The notes under the pieces: generated by a model
What the model was told of the DNA's origin: nothing
Seen by the model: the letters and a program-made list of their open reading frames with translations, nothing else
The model's database searches: none
Made by a program: the position numbers and the translations under genes
Source: Burkholderiaceae bacterium
GTDB lineage: Bacteria > Pseudomonadota > Gammaproteobacteria > Burkholderiales > Burkholderiaceae_B
DNA: 64,000 bases
Direction of reading: 5' to 3'
NCBI GenBank assembly: GCA_030158305.1
Contig: JAOATE010000080.1
Coordinates: 62,001 to 126,000, forward strand
Part shown: positions 8,383 through 16,454 of the stretch, piece by piece
Layout of the letters: the number at the start of each line of letters is the position of its first letter
Numbering within the stretch: the first letter of the stretch is position 1

Positions 8383-9495
8383 ATGACAACCCAAAAACAA
8401 ACATCCGCAACGGCAACACAACAAACTTTTCTCACACTGCACGAAATCATTCAAAAAGCCCGACAAAAGCTCAATCATGATCATTGGGACTACATCGTTG
8501 GCGGGACTGAAACAGAAACGACCTTGCGCCGCAACAGAGCTGCGCTCGATGCGCTGGCGTTCCGCCCCCGGGTTCTCAGGGATGTCAGCCATGTCACGGG
8601 TGGCACGACCTTTTTAGGACGTGCGCTACGCCTTCCGGTCATTCTCGCCCCTGTTGGCAGCTTAGAGCTCTTTGCTCCCGAAGCTGGCGCAGCGGCTGCG
8701 CGTGCGGCAGGTGAGTTCGGCGTGGCGCATATGCTCAGCTCCGTTTGCGAACCTGGCATTGAGGCCGTGCAACAGGCGGCCCCTGATGCCATGCGCTTGT
8801 TTCAACTTTATGTGCATGGCGACGCGGCCTGGGTTGATGAAATCGCCGCCCGTGCGCAAGATGCGGGTAATGCTGCGTTTTGCCTGACTGTTGACACCGC
8901 TATTTATAGCCGACGTGAGCGCGACCTTGCCAAGCGGAACATTCGACGTAGTGCAGTGCCAGGACGTGAACACCAACCCAAGCTGACCTGGAAAGATGTA
9001 GACCGCTTAAAGTCAAAATTAAAGATACCCCTGATACTGAAAGGCATCGCAACTGCTGAGGACGCCGCCATGGCCGTTGAGCATGGTGTGGACATGGTCT
9101 ATGTCTCCAACCACGGCGGTCGGCAACTCGATCATGGTCTTGGTTCGATGGCTGTTTTGCCGGAGGTGATTCGAGCCGTCAATCAACGTGCGAAAGTGAT
9201 CGTAGATGGCGGGATCAATCGCGGCAGCGATATCGTAAAAGCGATTGCCGCAGGTGCTGACATGGTCGGGATTGGTCGAATGCAATGTTTCGGATTGGCG
9301 GCGGATGGCACCGCGGGCTTGGTCCGTACACTTGAGCTGCTCGAGGCAGAAGTCAATATTTGTCTGGGATTGCTTGGCGTCAATACGATGCAAGAACTCA
9401 ACGAAAGCTACCTGAGTGCCGCCACAGCGCTCGAACCCTCGGGCGCATTGAGTGCATTTCCACTGCTCTCTATTGATGAAAAATCTTTTTATTGA
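8383..9495 (+). CDS. FMN-dependent alpha-hydroxyacid dehydrogenase/oxidase
   Basis: This 370-residue cytoplasmic flavoenzyme oxidises a 2-hydroxy acid (lactate, glycolate, mandelate or a relative) to the 2-oxo acid. Family residues are present: the FMN-contacting K220 in PLILKGI, the catalytic H244 and substrate-binding R247 in SNHGGRQLD, and the phosphate-binding DGGINRGSDIVKAIAAGADM. It is more divergent at its N-terminus than typical lactate dehydrogenases, so the substrate cannot be named. It is transcribed away from the signal-less solute-binding-like gene, an arrangement worth noting since a possible ligand-binding partner is adjacent. A second family member lies at 50581-51729. Confidence 0.85.
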   Translation: MTTQKQTSATATQQTFLTLHEIIQKARQKLNHDHWDYIVGGTETETTLRRNRAALDALAFRPRVLRDVSHVTGGTTFLGRALRLPVILAPVGSLELFAPEAGAAAARAAGEFGVAHMLSSVCEPGIEAVQQAAPDAMRLFQLYVHGDAAWVDEIAARAQDAGNAAFCLTVDTAIYSRRERDLAKRNIRRSAVPGREHQPKLTWKDVDRLKSKLKIPLILKGIATAEDAAMAVEHGVDMVYVSNHGGRQLDHGLGSMAVLPEVIRAVNQRAKVIVDGGINRGSDIVKAIAAGADMVGIGRMQCFGLAADGTAGLVRTLELLEAEVNICLGLLGVNTMQELNESYLSAATALEPSGALSAFPLLSIDEKSFY

Positions 9496-9523
9496 GTACG
9501 CTTCAACGTTGAGGGCACCACTC

Positions 9524-9643
9524 TTGGCGTACGCCAAAAGGCGCATCGACCAGGCCTTAGACTCAAGAGCAAAAGTATCCAATTATTAAAGTTGCGTGTA
9601 TTCTGAGCGCCTGTCCTTTAGCCGAGGAAATTCGTGCCTCGGT
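9524..9643. other. Two short hairpins in the gap before the SYLF gene
   Basis: The gap 9496-9675 holds a palindrome TTGGCGTACGCCAA at 9524-9537 and a hairpin with arms CCGAGG (9622-9627) and CCTCGG (9637-9642). The second is followed by a T-rich stretch, so it may act as a weak terminator for the dehydrogenase or as a leader structure of the SYLF gene. Neither is a classic terminator. Confidence 0.3.
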
Positions 9644-9675
9644 GACCTCATTTTCTTTAAACATACATACACATC

Positions 9676-10230
9676 ATGCTGAAAATCTCACTTAGAAATA
9701 CCCTCGTCATGCTGGCATTGACGATCACTGCAGTGCTTGGCACGAGCGCACATGCAGAGTCCCGCGCAGCTCTTGAGCGCAGTTCGCGTGCAGCTCTCAA
9801 CACCCTCATTGCTCAAAATGCGACTGCTAGAGAGCTCAGTACCAAAGCAGCAGCGATTTTAGTTTTTCCGAATGTTAAAAAAGCAGGACTGATGATTGGT
9901 GGTCAGTATGGTGAAGGCGTGCTCTGGCGTGGCGATAGAGCGACTGCTTTTTACAATACTGGCGGGGCGTCCTTTGGTTTCCAAGCAGGTGCACAAGAAT
10001 ATGGCTACGCCCTCTTTTTTATGAAAGAAGATGCAGTCAAGGCTCTTGATGTTGCGCAAGGCTTTGAAGTCGGCGTAGGCCCCAGCATTGTGGTGATTGA
10101 CCAAGGAATGGGCAATTCGACGACCACAACAACGATGCAAAAAGATATCTATGCCTTTGTATTTAGCCAAAAAGGCTTGATGGCAGGTATCGGCATCCAA
10201 GGCAACAAGATCACAAAAATCAACAAGTAA
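9676..10230 (+). CDS. Exported SYLF (Ysc84-type) lipid-binding domain protein
   Basis: The 184-residue product begins with a signal peptide (hydrophobic core LVMLALTITAVLG, cleavage likely after AHA near residue 27), followed by one SYLF domain. Characteristic pieces are AAAILVFPNVKKAGLMIGGQ, YGEGVLW, TGGASFGFQAGAQEYGYALF and a C-terminal GLMAGIGIQGNKITKINK. SYLF domains bind phosphoinositides in eukaryotes. Bacterial relatives are periplasmic or outer-membrane-associated, with an unclear role in lipid or envelope homeostasis. The sulfatase maturase gene starts 16 bases downstream on the same strand, but a functional link is not evident. Confidence 0.85.
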   Translation: MLKISLRNTLVMLALTITAVLGTSAHAESRAALERSSRAALNTLIAQNATARELSTKAAAILVFPNVKKAGLMIGGQYGEGVLWRGDRATAFYNTGGASFGFQAGAQEYGYALFFMKEDAVKALDVAQGFEVGVGPSIVVIDQGMGNSTTTTTMQKDIYAFVFSQKGLMAGIGIQGNKITKINK

Positions 10231-10246
10231 CCTGCAAAAGTCTTCT

Positions 10247-11500
10247 GTGCAAACGCCCACACTCAAACTGCCCGCACTTCCTGCCGAGAGGCACTATCGT
10301 TTTCACGCGATGAACAAGCCTTCCGGTGCGGAATGCAATATCGATTGTGATTATTGTTTCTATCTGCACAAGACAGAATTGCTCGAGCACAAGCCACACG
10401 CTCGGATGGACGAGCCAACGCTTGAACAACATATTCGTCAATACATCGAAAGTCAGACGGGTGACCAAGTTGTTTTTTCTTGGCAGGGTGGCGAGCCCAC
10501 ATTAATGGGTCTGCCCTTTTATGAGCGTGTCGTTGCGCTGCAAGCCAAGTATGCCAAACCAGGTCAGCGCATTGAAAATGATTTACAAACAAATGGCATT
10601 GCGCTCGACGATGAGTGGATTGCCTTTCTAAAAAAACATCATTTTCATGTTGGATTGTCTATAGATGGTCCACGCGAATTGCATGATCGCTACCGAAAAA
10701 CAAGAAATAACAAGCCAACCTTTGATCTCGTCATGAGTGCCGCGCGCAAACTCGTGGCAGCGGAGGTTTCCTTTGCCGCCCTTTGTGTCGTCAACCGTGC
10801 GAATGCCAAGCATCCCAAAGAGGTCTATCGATTTTTAGTCGATGAGGTCGGTAGTTGGCGTGTTCAATTCAATCCTGCGGTTGAACCACGAGCATTCAAA
10901 GAAACCGCACCGGGCAAGATGGATTTTTCTAGTGCGCCATTACAAGACTCTGCGCGCGCCAAACCGGGCCATCCGCTCTCAATTGTGACGGACTGGTCCG
11001 TCGATCCGGATGACTATGGCACTTTCTTGGCCGGCGTCTGGGATGAATGGCTCGCGACAGATTTTGGTCGCATCCATGTCAATCTGTTTGAGACGGCAAT
11101 CGCGCAAGCGGGTGGCCTACCTGCACAGACATGTACGCAAGCGGAGTTTTGCGGCAAGGGACTGGCAGTCGAGCATGATGGCGAGGTGTATTCTTGTGAC
11201 CACTTTGTTTATCCAGAGTACCGGCTGGGTAATATCACTGAAACGCATCTGGGTGATATGGCCTTTTCCGTTGAGCAGGAAAAGTTTGGCATGGATAAGC
11301 GTGACACCTTGCCCAAACAATGTCGTAGTTGTGATTATCTACAGCTTTGCTGGGGAGAATGTCCAAAAAACAGACTCATCAAAAGTCGTGATGGCGAAGC
11401 GGGCATGAACTATTTGTGTTCTGGGCTCTATCATTTCTATGATCATATTGGCCCAGATGTCGTGCGTATTTTGAAACATCTTGGACGCCTACCCGACTAA
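10247..11500 (+). CDS. Anaerobic sulfatase-maturating enzyme (radical SAM, anSME)
   Basis: This radical SAM protein (417 residues) oxidises a Cys or Ser of a sulfatase to the catalytic formylglycine. Evidence is the cluster motif C30-x3-C34-x2-C37 (CNIDCDYC) within the anSME context MNKPSGAECNIDCDYCFYL, then WQGGEPTL, GLSIDGPRELHDRYR, and a SPASM domain with Cys-rich CGKGLAVEHDGEVYSCDHF and CRSCDYLQLCWGECPKNR. GTG at 10247 is taken as start. The in-frame ATG at 10310 would cut into conserved sequence. A sulfatase with a Ser-type site is encoded 1.1 kb downstream on the other strand, and is the obvious substrate. Confidence 0.9.
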   Translation: MQTPTLKLPALPAERHYRFHAMNKPSGAECNIDCDYCFYLHKTELLEHKPHARMDEPTLEQHIRQYIESQTGDQVVFSWQGGEPTLMGLPFYERVVALQAKYAKPGQRIENDLQTNGIALDDEWIAFLKKHHFHVGLSIDGPRELHDRYRKTRNNKPTFDLVMSAARKLVAAEVSFAALCVVNRANAKHPKEVYRFLVDEVGSWRVQFNPAVEPRAFKETAPGKMDFSSAPLQDSARAKPGHPLSIVTDWSVDPDDYGTFLAGVWDEWLATDFGRIHVNLFETAIAQAGGLPAQTCTQAEFCGKGLAVEHDGEVYSCDHFVYPEYRLGNITETHLGDMAFSVEQEKFGMDKRDTLPKQCRSCDYLQLCWGECPKNRLIKSRDGEAGMNYLCSGLYHFYDHIGPDVVRILKHLGRLPD

Positions 11501-11516
11501 AGACTCACCTGTATTT

Positions 11517-12491
11517 TTATTTTTTAGGTGGGAAAATTTCTTTCCAGTCATTCTTCATATCCGCCACCACCCAGCCTTTTTCTGGCGCCATATCCAGCGC
11601 TTTATCGAGACGTCCAATTGACGACTTGCGATCGTAGGCAACTTCTCTTACGTCATCGGTATGTCGAATCAACATCCCAAATCGCGGACCTTTGCCCGCG
11701 GTCGTCCACCACAACATTTCCAGATCGCCATCTGAGTTTCCAAAGGCCATCACCGGACGACGTCCGATCCGCTCTTGAATGCCGATCGGTTTATTTTCGC
11801 CATCGTCAATAAACTGAATCTCGGGTGTCCCCACTAAGCGTGGCTGTCCATTGACGACTTCAAACTTTGTTTTAATTGAACTACCGATCACGCGTTCTGG
11901 AGGGATGCCATACACCATCTCGGTCCAAGGCCTCATAAACTGAATGCCACCTCCTGAAACGATATAGGTTTTATAGCCGCGAGACTCGAGGTGTGCGAGT
12001 AACTCCAACATGGGCTGATAGACCATTTCAGTATATGGGCGACCTGTTCTAGGGTGAGGCGTGGTCTTGAGCCAATGTGTGACCATCGATTGAAAAGTTT
12101 CAGTGTCAATGCCTGCATGCGTGGCAGCAATCAGCTCAAAAAGACCCTTATTACCCGTGGCCATCACTCCCTTTATGTCATTTTCAAGTACGGCTTTGAA
12201 AGGCTGTGTTGTTTTCCATTCGGGGTGCTGGGGCGCAAGCGCTTTGATACGATCAAAGGTAAACGCAATTTGCACATATATGGGCTGCTCACTCCAGAGA
12301 GTCCCGTCGTTATCAAAAACAGCGATACGTTCAGGAATTGGCACAAACTCAGGACTGCCCTCTGTGGTGGTTTTATCAATAAAGCTCAATAGTGCCTGTT
12401 TAGTCGGTCCCTCATTCCAAGCGGGCAGCAGGCCTTGAGCGAAAGCATTTAACGTAATAAAAAACAGCATGCCTGCGATCGTTTTCTTCAT
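11517..12491 (-). CDS. Exported HAD-family phosphatase
   Basis: The 324-residue product has a signal peptide (MKKTIAGMLFFITLNAFAQG) and a HAD hydrolase domain. Motif I is FDNDGTLW (nucleophile first Asp of DND), motif II is in YIVSGGG, and motif IV is GNSDGDLEML. This points to a periplasmic phosphomonoesterase of the phosphoserine-phosphatase-like group, substrate unknown. ATG at 12491 is chosen because AGGAAG lies just upstream; an in-frame start at 12521 would spoil the signal peptide. It lies between the maturase (convergent) and the sulfatase (same strand, separated by a terminator), so the three may together release sulfate and phosphate from organic esters. Confidence 0.82.
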   Translation of the reverse strand: MKKTIAGMLFFITLNAFAQGLLPAWNEGPTKQALLSFIDKTTTEGSPEFVPIPERIAVFDNDGTLWSEQPIYVQIAFTFDRIKALAPQHPEWKTTQPFKAVLENDIKGVMATGNKGLFELIAATHAGIDTETFQSMVTHWLKTTPHPRTGRPYTEMVYQPMLELLAHLESRGYKTYIVSGGGIQFMRPWTEMVYGIPPERVIGSSIKTKFEVVNGQPRLVGTPEIQFIDDGENKPIGIQERIGRRPVMAFGNSDGDLEMLWWTTAGKGPRFGMLIRHTDDVREVAYDRKSSIGRLDKALDMAPEKGWVVADMKNDWKEIFPPKK

Positions 12492-12520
12492 GACATCTTC
12501 CTGCCCAATTGTTTGAACCA

Positions 12521-12549
12521 TAAAAAACTCCGCCGGATGAGGGCGGAGT
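12521..12549 (-). terminator. Intrinsic terminator downstream of the sulfatase gene
   Basis: On the minus strand an 8-bp perfect stem (ACTCCGCC with GGCGGAGT, 7-base loop) is followed by a run of six T. It lies 42 bases after the sulfatase stop and just before the phosphatase gene, so the phosphatase needs readthrough or its own promoter. Confidence 0.85.
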
Positions 12550-12590
12550 GAGTCTAGCGCGCATAGGTTGTTAAGAACACATGCGTTTAC

Positions 12591-14135
12591 TTAGTTTTGT
12601 TGCGAACGCGTCACTGACTCCATCACGCGATCAAGGTTAAAGCTACCAGGCTTTTGGCGAGGAGGAAATTCGCGGAAGCTCTGGAGCCACTTACCAACAT
12701 AGGCGCCCGCGGGTGCAATGGCGAACATGCGATCAAGATACCAACGCTGATAACCCATCGCATGCTCTTTTTGAGCACGCTCAAACGGATCCATGCGCAA
12801 GTTGGTCAGCGCCGGCGCGCGTAGTTCTGTAAAAGGCTTTTGCCAAACTTCCATGCCCTCTGCGTCTTGTTGGAGGAATGTGACCTTCCAATTATCGTAA
12901 CGCAGGGCTGCGACGCTACCATCATCCGTCCAATAGATGAACTCACGACGCGGCCATGCTTTTTGCTCACCTTTCAAGGCGGGACCGAGATCGTAGCCAT
13001 CTAGATGAACCTTGTAGTTCATTTGACCGATCTTGCGGCCCTTGAGGAGGTCTTCTTTAACCGTCTTATCGCCGGCCACCGCCAGCAATGTGGGCAGCAT
13101 GTCTTCGTGGGCAGCGATTTCGTTATTCACTGTGCCTGGCTTAATGACACCCGGCCACTTAATCATGGCGGGTACGCGATAGCCGCCTTCCCAGTTTGTG
13201 TTCTTTTCACCGCGGAACATTGTCGTACCGCCATCAGGCCAGGTAAAGGTCTCCGCACCGTTATCGGTGGAGTACATGATGATCGTATTTTCATCGAGAC
13301 CGAGCTCTTTGAGCTTGGCAAGAATCTGACCGACATGACCATCATGCTCAACCATGCCGTCGGCATACACACCAAGACCTGTCTTACCTCTGGACGATTC
13401 CTTGAGGTGGGTGAAGATGTGCATACGGGTGGAGTTCCACCAGATAAAGAAAGGCTTGTCTTCCTTTTTGGAGCGCTCCATAAAGTCAAAAGTCTTGACG
13501 ATCACTTCGTCATCAATCGTCTCCATACGTTTGCGTGTCAAGGGTCCTGTATCTGTAATCGTACCGCCAGCAAAGCTATGAATGACGCCGCGAGGACCAA
13601 ATTTCTTTTTAAACTCTGGATTTTTTGGGTAGTCTGGATTCTCAGGCTCTTCTTCGGCGTTCAGATGATACAAGTTGCCAAAAAACTCGTCGAAGCCATG
13701 CGCGGTAGGCAGCATATCATCGCGATCACCAAGGTGGTTCTTCCCGAACTGTCCCGTTTTGTAGCCGCGCGCTTTAAGTAACGTGGCCAAAGTTGGATCC
13801 TCTTTACGCATCCCTTCGGGTGCACCTGGCAGACCGACTTTTGTCAGGCCTGTCCGAATCGGTGACTGACCGGTGATAAAGGCCGCGCGACCTGCTGTAC
13901 TGCTTTGCTGGCCATACCAATCTGTAAACAGTGCACCTTGCTTAGCGATGCTGTCGATATTAGGCGTTTTATAGCCCATCATGCCCATGTTGTAGGCACT
14001 GATATTAAACTGACCAATGTCATCGCCCCAAAGGATCAGAATATTTGGTTGTTTCTGTGCCAAGGCTTGTGTTGACATCAATGCGCCTGCGGCCAAGGCA
14101 AGTGCAATGGTGCTTTTCTTTAGCGTAAATTTCAT
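12591..14135 (-). CDS. Exported Ser-type sulfatase (arylsulfatase family)
   Basis: The 514-residue product has a signal peptide (cleavage likely after ALA, residue 26) and an alkaline-phosphatase-fold sulfatase domain. It cleaves sulfate esters in the periplasm. Metal ligands are seen in D38-D39 (LWGDDIG) and in TDNGAE. The formylglycine site reads S79-T-A-G-R83, that is S-x-A-x-R with Ser instead of Cys, followed by the usual AAFITGQ. Ser-type sites are matured by anSME enzymes, matching the radical SAM gene nearby. GGAG lies eight bases before the ATG. Substrate unknown; length and the RWYLDRMF segment near the C-terminus resemble bacterial arylsulfatases. Confidence 0.9.
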   Translation of the reverse strand: MKFTLKKSTIALALAAGALMSTQALAQKQPNILILWGDDIGQFNISAYNMGMMGYKTPNIDSIAKQGALFTDWYGQQSSTAGRAAFITGQSPIRTGLTKVGLPGAPEGMRKEDPTLATLLKARGYKTGQFGKNHLGDRDDMLPTAHGFDEFFGNLYHLNAEEEPENPDYPKNPEFKKKFGPRGVIHSFAGGTITDTGPLTRKRMETIDDEVIVKTFDFMERSKKEDKPFFIWWNSTRMHIFTHLKESSRGKTGLGVYADGMVEHDGHVGQILAKLKELGLDENTIIMYSTDNGAETFTWPDGGTTMFRGEKNTNWEGGYRVPAMIKWPGVIKPGTVNNEIAAHEDMLPTLLAVAGDKTVKEDLLKGRKIGQMNYKVHLDGYDLGPALKGEQKAWPRREFIYWTDDGSVAALRYDNWKVTFLQQDAEGMEVWQKPFTELRAPALTNLRMDPFERAQKEHAMGYQRWYLDRMFAIAPAGAYVGKWLQSFREFPPRQKPGSFNLDRVMESVTRSQQN

Positions 14136-14180
14136 CTTTGATCTCCGATGTTCGGAACTAGCTTTTTGATTTAATCATTC

Positions 14181-14201
14181 ACAAGGTAAAACATTCCTTG
14201 T
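14181..14201. promoter_or_regulatory. Inverted repeat between sulfatase and hydrolase genes
   Basis: Arms ACAAGG (14181-14186) and CCTTGT (14196-14201) flank a 9-base spacer in the short gap between two divergent genes. It could be an operator shared by the sulfatase and the exported hydrolase. The arms are short, so chance is possible. Confidence 0.3.
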
Positions 14202-14214
14202 AATTGGAACACAA

Positions 14215-15120
14215 TTGTCAAAATTCAAACACAAATTATTATTAATAAAACTCCTATTTTTAGCCTCTATCACTAATGTTTATGCGGCTGAGAGGGCATA
14301 TCTGGTCACATTACCTGTCTCGAATCTTCCTGACATTTCATTACATGTCTTTACCCCATCGGATACGCCAAAGGGCGTACTTATCGCACTTCATGGCTGC
14401 GGTGGATTGTTGTCAACGAACACAAAAAATGGTGACAAACTGTCATCCCGACATGCCGCAATGGCCCAATATGCCAACGCACTTGGCTGGATCGCCGTCT
14501 TTCCAGATAGCTTTACAACGCGTGGCCGTCGTGAAATTTGTACTCAAAAATTCTCCGAACGCACGATCAAACAAACCCAGCGCAAGGCAGACGCCCTTGC
14601 AACAGCGCAATGGGTAAAAGCTCAAGAGTGGGTACCGCAAGCTTTAACAAATCCAGCACAACCAAAGCTCAAAAGCGTGTTGTTAGGTTGGTCTAATGGC
14701 GGCTCGACGGTTTTAGAAACAATTGAGTCACCAAAGCGTGCTGATGCCGCATACAACGATGAAATGATCACAACATTGATTGATCAGGCGGTTGCTTTCT
14801 ATCCTGGCTGTTCTGCTCAACTCGCTCGTCATTACCGTACAAAGGTACCGCTGACGCTTTTTATCGGGGGACTTGATGATTGGACACCACCGCAACCATG
14901 TATTGATCTGGGGCGCAGCGTCGATGCGCAAGTCTATGTGTACCCTGACGCCCATCACGGCTTTGATAGTCCGACTGGAAAGGTACGTTTACGCAAAGAA
15001 GTTCCGAACGGGGTCAATCCAGGTCAGGGTGTTCACGTAGGTCCCCACCCCGACTCGCGCAATGACGCGTATAAAAAACTTCAAGCCCTACTTGAACAAT
15101 TGTCCGTATCAGTCAGATGA
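14215..15120 (+). CDS. Exported alpha/beta hydrolase, dienelactone-hydrolase-like
   Basis: The 301-residue product has an N-terminal signal peptide (hydrophobic LLLIKLLFLASITNVYA) followed by an alpha/beta-hydrolase domain. The oxyanion strand is VLIALHGCGG, the nucleophile S160 sits in GWSNGG, the acid is probably D221 or D222, and H248 lies in DAHHGFD. The fold resembles dienelactone-hydrolase and PHB-depolymerase-type esterases. It probably hydrolyses an ester or lactone outside the cytoplasm. The start is TTG at 14215 with no good Shine-Dalgarno, so the start is uncertain. The 3' end overlaps the convergent thioesterase gene by 12 bases. Confidence 0.75.
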   Translation: MSKFKHKLLLIKLLFLASITNVYAAERAYLVTLPVSNLPDISLHVFTPSDTPKGVLIALHGCGGLLSTNTKNGDKLSSRHAAMAQYANALGWIAVFPDSFTTRGRREICTQKFSERTIKQTQRKADALATAQWVKAQEWVPQALTNPAQPKLKSVLLGWSNGGSTVLETIESPKRADAAYNDEMITTLIDQAVAFYPGCSAQLARHYRTKVPLTLFIGGLDDWTPPQPCIDLGRSVDAQVYVYPDAHHGFDSPTGKVRLRKEVPNGVNPGQGVHVGPHPDSRNDAYKKLQALLEQLSVSVR

Positions 15121-15531
15121 GCGATGAATGATTTTCATCATGCCTTGAGCAGTCATAATTTCCCGTTCATCTACACGCAACACCCCACGCATAAAAACAA
15201 GACTCGAACTCGTGCGTGTCACCTCTACCTGTGCAACGATAAAGTCACCCGCTTTTGCTGGGGATAAGAAATGCGTATCTAACTGCACTGTTGCGCAAGG
15301 TCTGCGGCCTGTCGCGCTCCAGGCAATCATGCTAATGGCTTGATCCATCAAAGATACGAGCATGCCCCCGTGCGCGATTCCGAGCGGGTTTTCATGACGG
15401 GGCTCGACTTGCAAACCATACTCCCAAGTATTCTCAGTTTGCCTTGCCCAAAGCGGCCCGATCGTTGAAAAAAAACCTTCTATCCGACACACTTTCCAGC
15501 CGTTTTCTTGGGGGTTGAATAATTGCTGCAT
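15109..15531 (-). CDS. PaaI-family hotdog thioesterase
   Basis: The 140-residue product is a single hotdog domain that would hydrolyse acyl-CoA thioesters. The PaaI/4HBT signature is NPLGIAHGGMLVSLMDQA, with His-Gly-Gly on the hotdog helix, then TVQLDTHFLSPAKAGD. An ATG at 15531 with AGGAAAG just upstream is preferred over one at 15561, which would overlap the IclR gene. The gene follows the IclR regulator by 22 bases on the same strand and may clear CoA esters produced by the divergent acyl-CoA synthetase pathway. Confidence 0.85.
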   Translation of the reverse strand: MQQLFNPQENGWKVCRIEGFFSTIGPLWARQTENTWEYGLQVEPRHENPLGIAHGGMLVSLMDQAISMIAWSATGRRPCATVQLDTHFLSPAKAGDFIVAQVEVTRTSSSLVFMRGVLRVDEREIMTAQGMMKIIHRSSD

Positions 15532-15553
15532 CACTTTCCTATTCAGTATTGGC

Positions 15554-16339
15554 TTAAGCAAAAAGTTGGTCAGCGATCAGTCGTGCTTGAACTTGCATTT
15601 CGCCGACCAACGTTGTGAGTTGTTTTTTATTCAGCGCATCCATCAAGCTTGCACAAACAATCGTATGTGAGATTTTTCCTGTGGGTGTGAGCACAGGGAC
15701 TGCAGCGATCGTCACACCTGCGATATAGGTGTTTCGATCCATGCTGTATTGATTTTTTTGAGCAAACACAACCTCTTTGTTCCAGACTTTGAAATCGAGT
15801 GGTTTATCCCAACGTAATTTCTGAAATCGTTTTTTTATTTCAGCTTCTGACTGGCCTCCAAAGGCTGCCACCAGACGGCCTGTTGCACTGAGCAAGGAAG
15901 GAAACACACTCCCTACATCAACATGTAATCGAAACGGAATATTGGAACGCGAGAGTGCGACCACCACCATCTGGTCCGGATCCCCAACATCCACCCCGAT
16001 CGCAGTGACACCCCATTTGGTCGAGAGTTGATCGAGGGCCGGCTGGACCAACAAAGGAAAAGCATTGGCCTCGATCGCGCTACGTGCCAAGGTCAACATA
16101 CCTGCGCCCAGTCGATAGTGCTTGGTTGTGCGATCAAACGATACTAATTTCTCTTCAGTTAGTGCACGCAGAATATGTAAACACGTGCTCGGTACTAACT
16201 TTAGAGACTGGGCAATTGCATTCACACCCATGGGCGTACGCATCTTACCGAGCAGACGCAAGATGGCAATCGCGCGCGACACGGCAGGAACGGGTCGTAT
16301 ACGGGGCACACTCAGGACAGATTCAGTCGGATTTTTCAT
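15554..16339 (-). CDS. IclR-family transcriptional regulator
   Basis: The 261-residue product has an N-terminal winged helix (ILRLLGKMRTPMGVNAIAQS, then TCLHILRALTEEKLV) and a C-terminal effector domain. This is the IclR layout; such regulators usually sense a pathway acid and control a divergent catabolic operon. It is divergent from the acyl-CoA synthetase gene, and the 115-base gap holds a perfect 8-bp inverted repeat and a promoter. No Shine-Dalgarno is evident before the ATG at 16339. Likely target: its own gene and the synthetase-dehydratase-CoA-transferase genes. Confidence 0.9.
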   Translation of the reverse strand: MKNPTESVLSVPRIRPVPAVSRAIAILRLLGKMRTPMGVNAIAQSLKLVPSTCLHILRALTEEKLVSFDRTTKHYRLGAGMLTLARSAIEANAFPLLVQPALDQLSTKWGVTAIGVDVGDPDQMVVVALSRSNIPFRLHVDVGSVFPSLLSATGRLVAAFGGQSEAEIKKRFQKLRWDKPLDFKVWNKEVVFAQKNQYSMDRNTYIAGVTIAAVPVLTPTGKISHTIVCASLMDALNKKQLTTLVGEMQVQARLIADQLFA

Positions 16340-16358
16340 GTGTCAATTGTATTGATAG

Positions 16359-16378
16359 TTATTGTATCTATACAATAA
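16359..16378. promoter_or_regulatory. Inverted repeat, candidate IclR operator
   Basis: Arms TTATTGTA (16359-16366) and TACAATAA (16371-16378) form a perfect 8-bp inverted repeat around TCTA. It lies 20 bases upstream of the iclR-type start and just upstream of the -35 box at 16389. Position and symmetry suit an operator for the divergent IclR protein; binding is inferred. Confidence 0.5.
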
Positions 16379-16388
16379 ATATTTTTAT

Positions 16389-16417
16389 TTGACAACAAGA
16401 CTTTGGATCGTTAAATT
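16389..16417 (+). promoter_or_regulatory. Candidate sigma-70 promoter for the acyl-CoA synthetase
   Basis: Consensus -35 TTGACA (16389-16394), a 17-base spacer, and TAAATT (16412-16417, four of six matches) lie 38 bases before the ATG at 16455. The inverted repeat at 16359-16378 is directly upstream. Confidence 0.5.
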
Positions 16418-16454
16418 GACTAGAACAAATATCAATAATATCTAGAGACAACTC

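Noticed and set aside
9019-9582. Open frame of 187 codons on the minus strand
   Set aside because: It covers the 3' part of the FMN dehydrogenase on the other strand, and no family features are seen.
13005-13781. Open frame of 258 codons on the plus strand
   Set aside because: It lies wholly opposite the sulfatase, whose family motifs are clear. The antisense translation shows no domain or plausible start context.
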